Shown in pieces: positions 27,277-36,644 of a stretch of DNA of 64,000 nucleotides. The notes under the pieces were generated by a model, which did not search any database, was not told the DNA's origin, and saw only the letters and a program-made list of their open reading frames with translations. A program made the translations under genes and the position numbers. The DNA lies in the NCBI GenBank assembly GCA_002270465.1, contig NQOF01000007.1:62001-126000 (forward strand), given 5' to 3'. The DNA comes from Blautia hominis. Lineage in GTDB: Bacteria; Bacillota; Clostridia; Lachnospirales; Lachnospiraceae. Positions within the stretch are counted from its first letter, which is position 1; each line of letters begins with the position of its first letter.

Positions 27277-27380
27277 ATAACGGTTCCGTGCCTTCACAGC
27301 TACAGGCAAACTCCATACAGGATACCTTCTGTAATGAAATATTTGCCAGCAGTAAACGGATAGACTTACTGAATCGTTAC
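27277..27380. repeat. degenerate repeat A copy
   Basis: CCTTCACAGCTACAGGCAAA and the right terminus CTTACTGAATCGTTAC match repeat A copy 3, and the left end ATAACGGTTCCGTG matches its terminus with changes. The central hairpin has decayed. It lies between the TauE terminator and iolE copy 2. Confidence 0.65.
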
Positions 27381-27468
27381 CTGTGATCATTCAATTAGAG
27401 GGGCATTTATTGTATATAAACTGTCCTTTGGGAGGCTGCGATCTCCGTCAGGACAGTACATACCGTTT

Positions 27469-28368
27469 TTAAAGTCCTGTCTTCTCAGCAATGAATTTTC
27501 TTGCCTTCACGGCATACTCCAGTGGATTGGCCTTTGCAGGATCCTGCTCTGCCTCCACCAGCATATACCCTTCATATCCTGCATCTTCCAACACTTTGAA
27601 GATCGGTTCAAAGTCTATGCAGCCGTCACCCGGTACGGTGAAAGCTCCAAGGCGCACGCCTTCCAGGAAGCTTAAATTCTCTTTCTTTACTTTCTCCACC
27701 ACTTCCGGACGGATATCCTTCAGATGTACGTGTTTGATCCTGCCCACGTATTTCTTCACCATCTCCAGAGGGTCTGCCCCGCAGTAGGTGAAATGGCCCG
27801 TATCAAATAACAGGCTTACATATTCCGGGTCTGTGTTGGCCATCATGCGCTCCACCTCTTCCGGGTCCTGTACCACTGTCCCCATGTGGTGATGGAATGT
27901 CAGACTGATCCCGTACTCTTCTTTTGCGATCCTGCCAAGCTTGTTCATTCCTGTGCAGAAGGTCTCCCATTCCTCATCATTCATCACGTATTTATGGCCG
28001 AAGATAGGGGTGTCCTGCATTCCCTGCACGCTGTGGCTCTGCTCGGACGCGCCGATGATCTTGGAACCCATTGCCTTTAAAAAAGCAAGCTGTGCGCGGA
28101 ACTCTTTTTCCACCTCCTCAAAAGGTTTTGTGATCAGTAAGGAAGAGAACCACTGGTTGCAGATTTCAATTCCTCGGAGTTCCAGAGCTTTTTTCAGCAC
28201 TTCCGGGTCTTTCGGATATTTATTTCCCACCTCTGAGCCTGTGAAACCTGCCAGTGCCATCTCGCTGACACACTGCTCAAAAGTATTCTCTTTTCCCAGG
28301 TCGGGAAGGTCATCATTGGTCCATGCGATCGGTGCGATTCCTAATTTTACTTTTTCCTTATTAAACAT
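27469..28368 (-). CDS. iolE: 2-keto-myo-inositol dehydratase (copy 2)
   Basis: This second 299-residue IolE keeps all motifs of copy 1 (GIAPIAWTNDDLP, HHHMGTVVQDPEEVERMM, LLFDTGH, KHVHLKDIRPEV). I see only two residue differences and few base differences. Upstream and downstream flanks are unrelated, so the duplicated unit is about the gene itself. It lies downstream of the YesM/YesN genes, 194 bp from the response regulator, and may be under their control. One or both copies could act on another inosose. Confidence 0.93.
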   Translation of the reverse strand: MFNKEKVKLGIAPIAWTNDDLPDLGKENTFEQCVSEMALAGFTGSEVGNKYPKDPEVLKKALELRGIEICNQWFSSLLITKPFEEVEKEFRAQLAFLKAMGSKIIGASEQSHSVQGMQDTPIFGHKYVMNDEEWETFCTGMNKLGRIAKEEYGISLTFHHHMGTVVQDPEEVERMMANTDPEYVSLLFDTGHFTYCGADPLEMVKKYVGRIKHVHLKDIRPEVVEKVKKENLSFLEGVRLGAFTVPGDGCIDFEPIFKVLEDAGYEGYMLVEAEQDPAKANPLEYAVKARKFIAEKTGL

Positions 28369-28562
28369 GATCTATTCTCCTTTACTTATCAAACTCCCCA
28401 GCGGGCCGTTCCTTTGTTCTTAAATAAAGGATATCAGAGATTCACCATGTCTGAAATCGGAAATATTTTTAGCTTTGTTGTATTTTCATGTGTTGTTTTC
28501 ATCACATCAGAGAATGTGGAATATTTTTGTGTCTTTTTTTTAGAAGTCCCCTGATTCCCCGG

Positions 28563-30143
28563 CTACTGGTGTTCCCTCCGGTAATCTGCCGGGCTGCAGT
28601 CATTGAGCCTCTTAAACGTTTTGGAAAAATAGTGGTAATCATTAAATCCTGCCTCTGACGCCACATCCTTAATTTTATAATTGGTCGTGCAGAGAAGTTC
28701 TTTCGCGCATTCCATTCTGCACTCCTGCAGATAATTGGAAAATCCAATCTGCATCTCCTGTTTGAACAGATAACTCAGATAGGCAGGATTGACTCCGGCC
28801 GCCTCCGCTGCATCCTGAAGGCTGATGGGGTTTTTGTAGCTACTGTTGATAAATTCAATGGCATGGCGCACTGCCCCTGATACCCCGGGCGGAACGGTCA
28901 TTTTCTTATCCGCAAACAAGTCCTGTCCATATTGATCGGCAATCCTGCACAGTTCATCTATACTGTGCACATTGCTGTAAAAATCCGCCTTACGCTCCAG
29001 ACCTGCCCTCTTATCCAGACGTCTGAGCCACTGCAGGACCAGTTTTCCGTCCACGTGGGAACGTTTGCAGGCGTCTGTTACCCGCTTCCACATTTCCGCC
29101 AGTTCTTCCTGCTTTCTTCCCACTTTCAGGATTTCTATCCGTTCAAACAATTCTTCCGCAGCAGCGGGCATCTGTGAACTGATTTCTTTCCCATTGTCAA
29201 AATAGAGGATATCACTGTCATCATAAAAGCTCAGCTTCATCATTTCCCTGGCCTGCTGGTATGCCTGACGGATACCTTCCTCCCCGATACAGATATTGCT
29301 CACGCCAATCCCGAAATGATACGGCTCCTTTTTACAGTATCGAAAGCAGGCAGATGCCACATTTGTCAGGCGCTGACGCATCACCGAACTTCTCCGCATA
29401 GATGACATATCCAGAAAACAGCAGAATATCCCTGCTCCCAGATAAATGATCTCCGCGTGATCACTGTCCTCCTGCAGAAGCTCCTCCATCTCTGTCATAA
29501 GCCCGTGGCGGAACCCCTGGGAATACTGTTCCGCCTCCAGAGGGCTCCATATCTGGTTCTGGTCATTCCATTCGTGCATGAACATATTAATGACTGCACT
29601 GTTCTGGAAACGCCCTCTGATACCGGCTTCTGCCCGCTTTTCCTCCCTCTCCTGACCGTTTAAAGTGCCGGAGAGGATGCCGTTGAAGAAGTGGTATTTC
29701 AGAGTATGGCTTCCCATTCGTATCAGTTTCCTGGTCTGCTCCTGCCGGCTGCTTTTCTCAAGCCTTGTCTCAATCTGATGCCTGGACTTCTCCAGGATCT
29801 CAAAGAGCGTGTCCTCGTCCAGGGTGTTTTTTAGAATATACTCATCCGCCCCCAGGCGCATGGCCTCCTTGACATACTCAAAATCATCATGGCAGCTCAG
29901 TACCATAATGTATATATTTTCCTTTTCTTCTCTGATATGCCGTATAAGCTCAATACCGTCCATGAGCGGCATGGAGATGTCTGTGATGACCACATCAATC
30001 TTCTCTTCCTCCATAATGTGCAGCGCCTCCTCGCCGTCCTGCACATCCTTTACCACCTCATACCCCGCTTTTTCCCAGGCACTCAGAGTTTTCAAATAAC
30101 TCCTGACCAAAAAATCGTCATCCACTAACAATGTACGAAACAT
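28563..30143 (-). CDS. YesN-type response regulator
   Basis: This cytoplasmic regulator of about 526 residues has an N-terminal receiver domain (LLVDDDFLVR; phosphoacceptor Asp in VVITDISMPLMDG), a long middle region, and a C-terminal AraC-type double HTH (ISLQDAAEAAGVNPAYLSYLF and IKDVASEAGFNDYHYFSKTF). I place the start at ATG 30141-30143, nine bases after AAGGGG; an ATG two codons earlier is also possible. It follows the YesM-type kinase directly and forms its cognate pair. Targets probably include the inositol transport genes or iolE copy 2. Confidence 0.93.
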   Translation of the reverse strand: MFRTLLVDDDFLVRSYLKTLSAWEKAGYEVVKDVQDGEEALHIMEEEKIDVVITDISMPLMDGIELIRHIREEKENIYIMVLSCHDDFEYVKEAMRLGADEYILKNTLDEDTLFEILEKSRHQIETRLEKSSRQEQTRKLIRMGSHTLKYHFFNGILSGTLNGQEREEKRAEAGIRGRFQNSAVINMFMHEWNDQNQIWSPLEAEQYSQGFRHGLMTEMEELLQEDSDHAEIIYLGAGIFCCFLDMSSMRRSSVMRQRLTNVASACFRYCKKEPYHFGIGVSNICIGEEGIRQAYQQAREMMKLSFYDDSDILYFDNGKEISSQMPAAAEELFERIEILKVGRKQEELAEMWKRVTDACKRSHVDGKLVLQWLRRLDKRAGLERKADFYSNVHSIDELCRIADQYGQDLFADKKMTVPPGVSGAVRHAIEFINSSYKNPISLQDAAEAAGVNPAYLSYLFKQEMQIGFSNYLQECRMECAKELLCTTNYKIKDVASEAGFNDYHYFSKTFKRLNDCSPADYRREHQ

Positions 30144-30178
30144 AGGCATCTTCCCCTTTGTCACAATTTATCTGTCTG

Positions 30179-31900
30179 TCAAATATTCACTTCCCTGTCT
30201 GCCGGAAGGAAAATAGTGGCAGTGGTCCCGTTCTCACTACTCTCATATATAATACCGCCCTCCGCCTCATAATAAAGCTCCAGACGCTCCCTCACATTGG
30301 GCACTCCAATGGCGCTGAGACCGTTCGTCTTCTTGGCTTTGCTGCAAAGCAGTGTCTCTATCTGCTCTTTTGTCATTCCCCGTCCGTTGTCAATGACAGA
30401 CAGGGTCAGACGCGTGCCTTCCACTCTTCCCCGGATGATCAGACGGCCATTGCCGCCCTTCATATCAATTCCATGGAGTATGGCGTTCTCCACCAAAGGC
30501 TGCAGGATCAGTCTCGGAATATAACATCCGCAGGCTTCCTTGGCAATATCGTACTCCACGTCAAAACTTCCCTGATAACGGAACTCCTGCAGATGAATAT
30601 AATTCTTCAGAATATGCAGTTCATCCGCCACGGAAATAAAAGTTCCTTTTTTATTGATGCTGGCCTGAAGCAGCTCCACAAAATCCCCAATCAATGCCCC
30701 CAGTTCCTTTTCCCCTTTGATCAGGGCAGCGTACTTGATGGAATTTAGCGTGTTGTACATAAAATGAGGGGTGATCTGATACTGCAGTGCTTCCAGTTCT
30801 GCGTCTTTTTTCAGCCTTTCCTCCTCAATCACTCTGGCGATCAAATCCTCCAGATTATCCAGCATGTGATTGAATTCCCTGCACAGAGTTCCGATCTCAT
30901 CCTCTGTGGTCACATCTACGCGAAGGCTCAAATCCCCCTTGCTGACTTTTTCCACCGTATTTGTCATATTCTTAATGGGTTTGTACATGGCTCTCGTGAT
31001 GGAGGTGGCAAGAATGCCCCCGATCATAAGAAAGAGAAAGAAAATGGCCACCAAAAAAATCTGCATCTGCTTTAAATCCCGCAAGACCTGGCTTTTCTGG
31101 ATATCCATGTAAAGACCGCATTTTGAAAATGCTCCCTGGTAAAAAATACGGATTTCCTTTGCATCCTGATTCTCAATGCCGCTGACTGCCGGGAGCCGGT
31201 CTTTCCCTTCATAGACCTGTCCCACACTCTCATAATCCTTACTTGTGACAATTTCTTTATTTTTATCCAGAATCAATGCCTGGGATACCTTATCATCATA
31301 CACGGGTTCCAGATATTCATAGAACAGTGTCCTCTCCTCTGTATTTGCCAGCATATATCCCAGCACAGTGCCATCCTGATCAGCCACTGACTGGATGCAG
31401 GAAAGCTGTTTTCCCGTTTCATGGACCATATCTCCAAACATGATGGGGACAGCCTCCTCCGCCTCTGCACGGCGGATCTTTTCTATCTCGTCCTCCGGTA
31501 TATCCCTTTTACAAACCGGATAATCCTCCGATGTGACGGCGATCCTCTCATCCGGAAAAATGAAATAAAGAGAACTCAGGTCCTTGTATTCCGTGCGGTA
31601 ATTTCTGAGAAGTTCTGCGATCTCATCCAGCGCCTCATTTTCCCCTGATGCCCTGTATTCTTTTACGCATTTTACCATATTAATATCACTGGCCGCTTTT
31701 ACGTTGATATAATAAATTTCCTGCAGGGAGTCATCCAGGGATGTGACCGTCTGCTTCACCCTGCCATAGAGGTTCGTGGAATAATTCTCCTCTATCATAC
31801 CTGCTGATTTGAAATAAAAAACCACCGTGATGGAACAGGCGGTAACCATAGTCACCGCCAGAATTGCCAGCAGCACCTTGCTTCTGATACTTTGCCGCAT
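30179..31900 (-). CDS. YesM-type sensor histidine kinase
   Basis: This 573-residue membrane kinase has a first helix near residues 12-32, a large extracellular sensor of dCache type, a second helix near 280-300, a HAMP domain, and the His_kinase domain with ITPHFMYNTLNS. The ATPase part has LQPLVENAILHGID and DNGRGM. The start ATG at 31898-31900 follows AAAGGAGAGAGT. The external domain may receive signals through the lone sugar-binding lipoprotein at 35608-36543, as in three-component systems. Confidence 0.93.
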   Translation of the reverse strand: MRQSIRSKVLLAILAVTMVTACSITVVFYFKSAGMIEENYSTNLYGRVKQTVTSLDDSLQEIYYINVKAASDINMVKCVKEYRASGENEALDEIAELLRNYRTEYKDLSSLYFIFPDERIAVTSEDYPVCKRDIPEDEIEKIRRAEAEEAVPIMFGDMVHETGKQLSCIQSVADQDGTVLGYMLANTEERTLFYEYLEPVYDDKVSQALILDKNKEIVTSKDYESVGQVYEGKDRLPAVSGIENQDAKEIRIFYQGAFSKCGLYMDIQKSQVLRDLKQMQIFLVAIFFLFLMIGGILATSITRAMYKPIKNMTNTVEKVSKGDLSLRVDVTTEDEIGTLCREFNHMLDNLEDLIARVIEEERLKKDAELEALQYQITPHFMYNTLNSIKYAALIKGEKELGALIGDFVELLQASINKKGTFISVADELHILKNYIHLQEFRYQGSFDVEYDIAKEACGCYIPRLILQPLVENAILHGIDMKGGNGRLIIRGRVEGTRLTLSVIDNGRGMTKEQIETLLCSKAKKTNGLSAIGVPNVRERLELYYEAEGGIIYESSENGTTATIFLPADREVNI

Positions 31901-32018
31901 ACTCTCTCCTTTGCTGTCCATACATGCTGATGTACGTTGCTTATGCGTACATTATAACATAGAACCTACTAGAAATCACGCCCCGCAGCCACTGATCCGC
32001 CTTCTGTCCGAAGGACTT

Positions 32019-32160
32019 GTTATTGTTCACTCTGTGTCCAGGAACACGCTTCGCGATGCACAGATATGGGGCATTCTGCCCCATATCGCGCTGGCTGCCT
32101 CGGGATTTTCATGCTTTCAGCATGAAAACGCCTCCCGGTACAGTGGCCTGTGTACAATAA
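32019..32160. repeat. repeat B copy 2 (MITE-like)
   Basis: This 142-bp element is the inverse of copy 1 at 287-427, with about 90% match by eye. Flanks GAAGGACTT (32010-32018) and GAAGGAATT (32161-32169) form a 9-bp target duplication with one mismatch. The internal ATATGGGGC/GCCCCATAT hairpin is perfect here. It fills most of 31901-32257. The kinase promoter (TATAAT on the minus strand near 31950) lies at one end and a terminator-like hairpin at the other. Confidence 0.82.
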
Positions 32161-32187
32161 GAAGGAATTTTTCCTTAACGAATAACA

Positions 32188-32216
32188 GAAGTGTGCTGCA
32201 AAAAACAGCACACTTC
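32188..32216 (-). terminator. hairpin after the second Gfo/Idh gene
   Basis: GAAGTGTGCTG and CAGCACACTTC form a perfect 11-bp stem with a short A-rich loop, 42 bp past the stop of the Gfo/Idh gene. The T run after it is weak. Confidence 0.6.
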
Positions 32217-32257
32217 CGAATTTATAAAGGTCTTCCTCTAAACAATATGAGTGCGGA

Positions 32258-33277
32258 TCAGTATTCGATTTTAACGATTCCGCCTTTTTTCCATGCTTCT
32301 GTAGTAGCAAAGCCAATCTGGGTGGATTTTGTTCCGTCATATACGGTCACTTCCGGTTTTCTGCCGGATTCTACACAGTTGATAAACTCCTGCATCTCTA
32401 ACTGATAAGACTCTGCGAATCTCTCCGGGAATCCGCTGACACACTCAACAACCGCACCGTTTTTGTCATAAATCATGCACAGGTTTTTCTCTGGAACCGG
32501 GCTGATGCGGAGAGAACCTTCTGTACCAATGATCTCTGTCTCAACGTGATAACCGTGTGCTGCGGTACGTCCCACATGTACAAATCCCAGCGCGCCGTTT
32601 TCACAACGGTACATAGCAACACCTGTCTCGTCATCACCTGCTTCTTTGAATTCCGGGTGTTTGAAGGTTGCTCCTGTCGCATAAACCTCCACAGGGTCAG
32701 AGCCTAAGAACCATCTCATCAGGTCAATGTCATGGATCGCCATATCAATAAAGATACCGCCGCTGGTAGCTGCAAATTTGATTGCACCCTCAACCAGTGC
32801 TTCCGGGTCAATGCCGGTAGCTTTTACCATGTATGGAGTTCCGATTGCACCTTCCTCAATTTTCTTCTTTGCGTAAGCATAAGAAGGGTCAAAGCGGCGC
32901 ATGAACCCTAAAAAGAATGCCAGTTCCGGATGGCGCTCAACCGCCTCCTCTGCCAGCTTGCACTCCTCAACCGTAACGCCCAGCGGTTTGTCTGAAAATA
33001 CATGCTTTCCGGCATCCAGAGCTGCCGCGATCTGCCAGCAGTGCTCACCGCTTGTGGTAACGATCGCTACTGCATCAATGTCTGCTTTTTCCAGCATCTC
33101 ACGGTAGTCAGAATAAACTTCTTTCACACCCAGCTCCTTTTTTGCGTATTCCAGCTCTGCCGGCATAATGGAGCAGGCTGCTGTCAGCTCTGCGTTTGGA
33201 ATCTTAAATGCAATATTATTTGCGTGTACTTTTCCTAATCTTCCTAATCCTGCGATACCTACTTTTACTTTTTTCAT
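32258..33277 (-). CDS. Gfo/Idh/MocA dehydrogenase (second, inositol-type)
   Basis: This 339-residue NAD(P) oxidoreductase has GIAGLGRLGKVH, the DKPLGVTVEEC Lys-Pro motif and a GGIFIDMAIHDIDLMRWFLG Asp/His site. It resembles scyllo- or myo-inositol dehydrogenases (IolX/IolG group) but differs clearly from iolG at 23014. In this cluster it may oxidise another inositol stereoisomer. It is last in the run binding protein - GPH carrier - kinase-like gene - dehydrogenase. Confidence 0.85.
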   Translation of the reverse strand: MKKVKVGIAGLGRLGKVHANNIAFKIPNAELTAACSIMPAELEYAKKELGVKEVYSDYREMLEKADIDAVAIVTTSGEHCWQIAAALDAGKHVFSDKPLGVTVEECKLAEEAVERHPELAFFLGFMRRFDPSYAYAKKKIEEGAIGTPYMVKATGIDPEALVEGAIKFAATSGGIFIDMAIHDIDLMRWFLGSDPVEVYATGATFKHPEFKEAGDDETGVAMYRCENGALGFVHVGRTAAHGYHVETEIIGTEGSLRISPVPEKNLCMIYDKNGAVVECVSGFPERFAESYQLEMQEFINCVESGRKPEVTVYDGTKSTQIGFATTEAWKKGGIVKIEY

Positions 33278-33401
33278 GTTTACTTACCTCTTTCTTTGAT
33301 ATTGAATATAATTGAAAATGTATATTGAACTTTGCCAAAGGCGGTCCTGCTTAACTTTTCGCCTGCTACGAAGGTGGCTAAACAGCTGCGCCTCTTTTCT
33401 G

Positions 33402-34013
33402 TTACTCAGCCTGACTGCTCATCACATAATCCCAGATAAGGTCTGCTGCCTTCTGGACGGAAAATCTGCTTGTGTTGATCATCAAGTCATAATTCAGAGG
33501 TTCTCCCCATTTCTGCCCTGTATAGTAATTGTAATAACGTTCACGGGTTTTGTTCTCTTTTTCCAGTTCTTTGATGGATTTATTTCCATAAAACTCTTTT
33601 GCTCTTTCTCTTCTGAATTCTTCGTCTGCATAGATGAAGAAATTATAACATTCCGGAAAATCTTTCAGAACCACATCGGCGCATCTTCCCAGGAATACAG
33701 CGCTTTCCTTTTCCGCTATTTTGCGGATAACTTTGGCCTGTTCCCGGTACATCTTATTATAAGAAGGAATGGTCTCATATCCCAGGGAATTCACACCCTC
33801 CATGAAGGAACCCATGCTGTTGTCCGGCATTTTATAAGACATATCCAGGATCGTGTCCATATCCAGGTCTGAGTCCCCCAGTTTCTCTGCTGCCAAATAC
33901 AGAATCTGTCTGTCATAACAGCGGGTCTCCATTTTTTTTGCAAGCAGTTCGGCTATTTCCTTACCACCGCTGCCATACTGACGGCTGATAGTGATCAATG
34001 TACGCTCTTTCAT
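33402..34013 (-). CDS. cytidylate kinase-like protein
   Basis: This 203-residue protein of the Cytidylate_kin2-like family has an N-terminal nucleotide-binding start ITISRQYGSGGKEIAELLAKK and Arg-rich later segments (FLGRCADVV, RERAKEF). It is shorter and sequence-divergent from housekeeping Cmk, and the canonical GxxGxGK(S/T) loop is altered to GSGGKE. Function of this family is not settled. It starts 3 bp after the GPH carrier stop with its RBS inside that gene, so the two are coupled, an unusual place for a nucleotide kinase. Confidence 0.8.
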   Translation of the reverse strand: MKERTLITISRQYGSGGKEIAELLAKKMETRCYDRQILYLAAEKLGDSDLDMDTILDMSYKMPDNSMGSFMEGVNSLGYETIPSYNKMYREQAKVIRKIAEKESAVFLGRCADVVLKDFPECYNFFIYADEEFRRERAKEFYGNKSIKELEKENKTRERYYNYYTGQKWGEPLNYDLMINTSRFSVQKAADLIWDYVMSSQAE

Positions 34014-34016
34014 ATT

Positions 34017-35408
34017 TTATAACTCCCCTCTTGATTCACGTTCAATTAATTCCTTCATAATGTCCGGGTACATCTTATCCAATTTGTACAGTGCAAGTGT
34101 AACAAATGCCACAACTGCGATCAGAATTGGTCCGAATTTATAAATGTTCACGATCATGTTAAGCGCTGTTTCCGGCTGTACTGCGGTTCCCACTGAGGAG
34201 CTTACATACCCTGCCAGAGAGAGAAGTCCTGTCATTGCTGCTGATGCAAGTCCTGCGCCTACTTTTGTTCCAATGGAACCACCTGCAAAAATAAGACTTT
34301 CCTGTCTGATATGTGTTTTCCACTGTCCGAATTCCACCACGTCTCCTACCATACCGAATACAACTGCATTCAGAGGAGCCAGGCCGATGGCACGTGCCAC
34401 GCAGCTCATCACCATCCATGGGAAGCTGTAAGGATTCAGGAAGAACAGAAGCTGTCCTGCCAGTGCGATCAGTGAACCTACAAGAGCGATATTACGTTTT
34501 CCAAACTTACGGATAAGCGGTGTACAGGCGAAGATACCTGCTACCAGTGTCAATGTCTCCGTAAGGAACAGTGCACTGTACATCCATGTGTCATTTCCGA
34601 ATATGTATTTGCAGTAGTACGGTAAAATGGTTCCGGAGATACCAAAGGAAACACTCTGTACCATCCACAATACCAGAACAGCCCAGAAATACTGGTTTTT
34701 GAAAAGTGCTGCAAAGCCTTTTCCAAGAGGTACTTTCGCTGCTTTTTCTTTGGCTTCGATCCTGACTGTCTCCTCACATTTGAAGAAGCATACAAGAAGA
34801 AGGATCAATGCCAGAACTGCCCAGATGGACATTGTCTTAACCCATGCTGCCTGGTCATCTCCAAACAATTTAACGATTGGAAGTGTACAGGTTGCAGCAA
34901 TGATCTTACCGATAGGGGAAAGTCCCATTCTCACAACACTCAGCATATCTCTCTCAGAAGAAACCCTGGTCATCATGGCTGAGAGACTTCCGTAAGGAAG
35001 ATTGATGGCTGTATAACAGACTGTTGTACAGAAGTTATAAGTTACGAACAGATAGAGGAACTGAAGCATTCCTGTGGTATGCGGCACTGTGAACAGCAGA
35101 ACTGCCGACAAAGCAAAGGGTACGCTCATCCAGAGGATCCACGGTCTTGATTTTCCCCATTTGGAATTGGTACGTTCCACGATAACACCCATGATCAGGT
35201 CAGACACACCGTCAAAAAGCCTTGACAGCAGCATCATCAAACCTACGGTAGCCGGGCTGATTCCCACATAATCTGTGTAGAACAGAGTAAGCAGCGTGCC
35301 GATCATTCCGAACACAACGTTACACGCCACATCACCGCTGGCATAAGACAGTCTGGTTCCCCACGACAGCTTGCCTCCGGTTATTTTTTGCGCTAATTCT
35401 TTTCCCAT
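34017..35408 (-). CDS. GPH-family sugar/polyol:cation symporter
   Basis: This 463-residue, 12-helix carrier is of the glycoside-pentoside-hexuronide (MelB-like) family. It shows KLSWGTRLSYASGDVACN, the loop DGVSDLIMGVIVERTNSKWGKSRPW with the cation-site acidic residues, and VVEFGQWKTHIRQESLIFAGG. The substrate may be inositol or an inositol-containing compound, inferred from the dehydrogenase and sensor genes around it. Confidence 0.9.
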   Translation of the reverse strand: MGKELAQKITGGKLSWGTRLSYASGDVACNVVFGMIGTLLTLFYTDYVGISPATVGLMMLLSRLFDGVSDLIMGVIVERTNSKWGKSRPWILWMSVPFALSAVLLFTVPHTTGMLQFLYLFVTYNFCTTVCYTAINLPYGSLSAMMTRVSSERDMLSVVRMGLSPIGKIIAATCTLPIVKLFGDDQAAWVKTMSIWAVLALILLLVCFFKCEETVRIEAKEKAAKVPLGKGFAALFKNQYFWAVLVLWMVQSVSFGISGTILPYYCKYIFGNDTWMYSALFLTETLTLVAGIFACTPLIRKFGKRNIALVGSLIALAGQLLFFLNPYSFPWMVMSCVARAIGLAPLNAVVFGMVGDVVEFGQWKTHIRQESLIFAGGSIGTKVGAGLASAAMTGLLSLAGYVSSSVGTAVQPETALNMIVNIYKFGPILIAVVAFVTLALYKLDKMYPDIMKELIERESRGEL

Positions 35409-35607
35409 TTTATTTCCCTGCCTTTCTTTGAATCATCCTTTTGATGATTTTATTTTACCTTTTTGCAGGGAAAATCCTAGTAATAGAAATTTTAGATTCC
35501 TTAGTTTTATTTTTACGTTTTTTCTTATATGGTTCTAAAAATATTCCCATTTTTCAGCACGACTCCGCCTCCCGCTTTATGACTGGGATTATTTTTAGAT
35601 TTTTGTG

Positions 35608-36543
35608 TCATTTTTTTAGGTTCTGGTAATCTTCCACGTTTTCCCGGGTCAGTATTTGTGTGACCAAAATCTTTTCCCGGTCCTGTTTTACCCCTTTTTT
35701 ATCATTCACGATATATTTCACGGTCTCATATCCGATATCATAGCCGGACTGGGCGCCCAGCACAGTGATGCGTCCTTCCTCCACTGCCCGGATAGCATCC
35801 TCCTGGTCATCCACAGAGGCTATGGCAATACCGCTTCCTTTGGTAGCCTCCGCAAGCCCCAGCGCCGTCACTGCGCTGGTGGTCATAATACCGTCCAGAT
35901 CCGGATAGTTGCTCTGGATCTCGGCCATCTCCTGTTCCGACACCCGCAGGTTGCTGTACCCACTCTTCTCCACCTCAATATGCATATCCGGTTCCTGCTC
36001 CATATACTTTTCAAACCCGGCAATCCTTTTTTCGTGGGACGTCTGTTCCCTGCTGCCTGCAATGATGGCAATATTCCCTTTATGCCCCATCTCCTCAGCA
36101 AGAACCTTGGCAAGCTCATACCCCACTTTCTCATTGTCAATGCCAATATAGGGTACCTCCACATCCGCAATGGGGGTATCGTAAGAGTATACCGGGATCT
36201 CCAGTTCCTGAGCCTGCAGATAATAGTCCTGATTATCATTAGAATCAATGGGGGACACAGCCAAGGCATCCACCTTCATTTTCAGCAGGTCCCGGATCAT
36301 TTTCTTTTGTATTTTTTTATCCGTCTCGGTGTCTGGGGAGAGAATGACTGTTTTCACGTTCATCTCTTTGGCAGCCTTCTCCATACCGGCATTGACGGAC
36401 ATCCAGTATTCGCTGTTTCTGGATTTTGTCACAACCCCTATGATAAACTCCCCTTCCGGTTCTTGCACATCCTTCCCGGCGCAGCCGCCAATACATAACA
36501 GGCACACTGCAGCCAGAAGAAGGCATCTCTTACGCTTTCGCAT
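35608..36543 (-). CDS. sugar-binding lipoprotein (RbsB-like), sensor type
   Basis: This 311-residue type-1 periplasmic binding protein has a short signal peptide ending CIGGC. The fold is seen in FIIGVVTKSRNSEYW, DALAVSPIDSND, YIGIDNEKVGYELAK and GNIAIIAGS. No ABC permease or ATPase accompanies it. The start ATG at 36541-36543 follows GAGGGA. With the YesM/YesN genes downstream it probably acts as an extracellular sensor partner (inference). Confidence 0.88.
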   Translation of the reverse strand: MRKRKRCLLLAAVCLLCIGGCAGKDVQEPEGEFIIGVVTKSRNSEYWMSVNAGMEKAAKEMNVKTVILSPDTETDKKIQKKMIRDLLKMKVDALAVSPIDSNDNQDYYLQAQELEIPVYSYDTPIADVEVPYIGIDNEKVGYELAKVLAEEMGHKGNIAIIAGSREQTSHEKRIAGFEKYMEQEPDMHIEVEKSGYSNLRVSEQEMAEIQSNYPDLDGIMTTSAVTALGLAEATKGSGIAIASVDDQEDAIRAVEEGRITVLGAQSGYDIGYETVKYIVNDKKGVKQDREKILVTQILTRENVEDYQNLKK

Positions 36544-36576
36544 TCCACATTCCCTCATTTTGTTTTTTCTGTCCTA

Positions 36577-36605
36577 ATTTTAACATTTTCTGCTATTTCT
36601 TACAA
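36577..36605 (-). promoter_or_regulatory. promoter of the sugar-binding lipoprotein gene
   Basis: On the minus strand -35 TTGTAA (36600-36605) and -10 TAAAAT (36577-36582) are separated by 17 bp, about 35 bp ahead of the gene. Confidence 0.65.
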
Positions 36606-36644
36606 TACTGTGTGTGATGGCAGAGTTTTTTTTACAATACGGAC

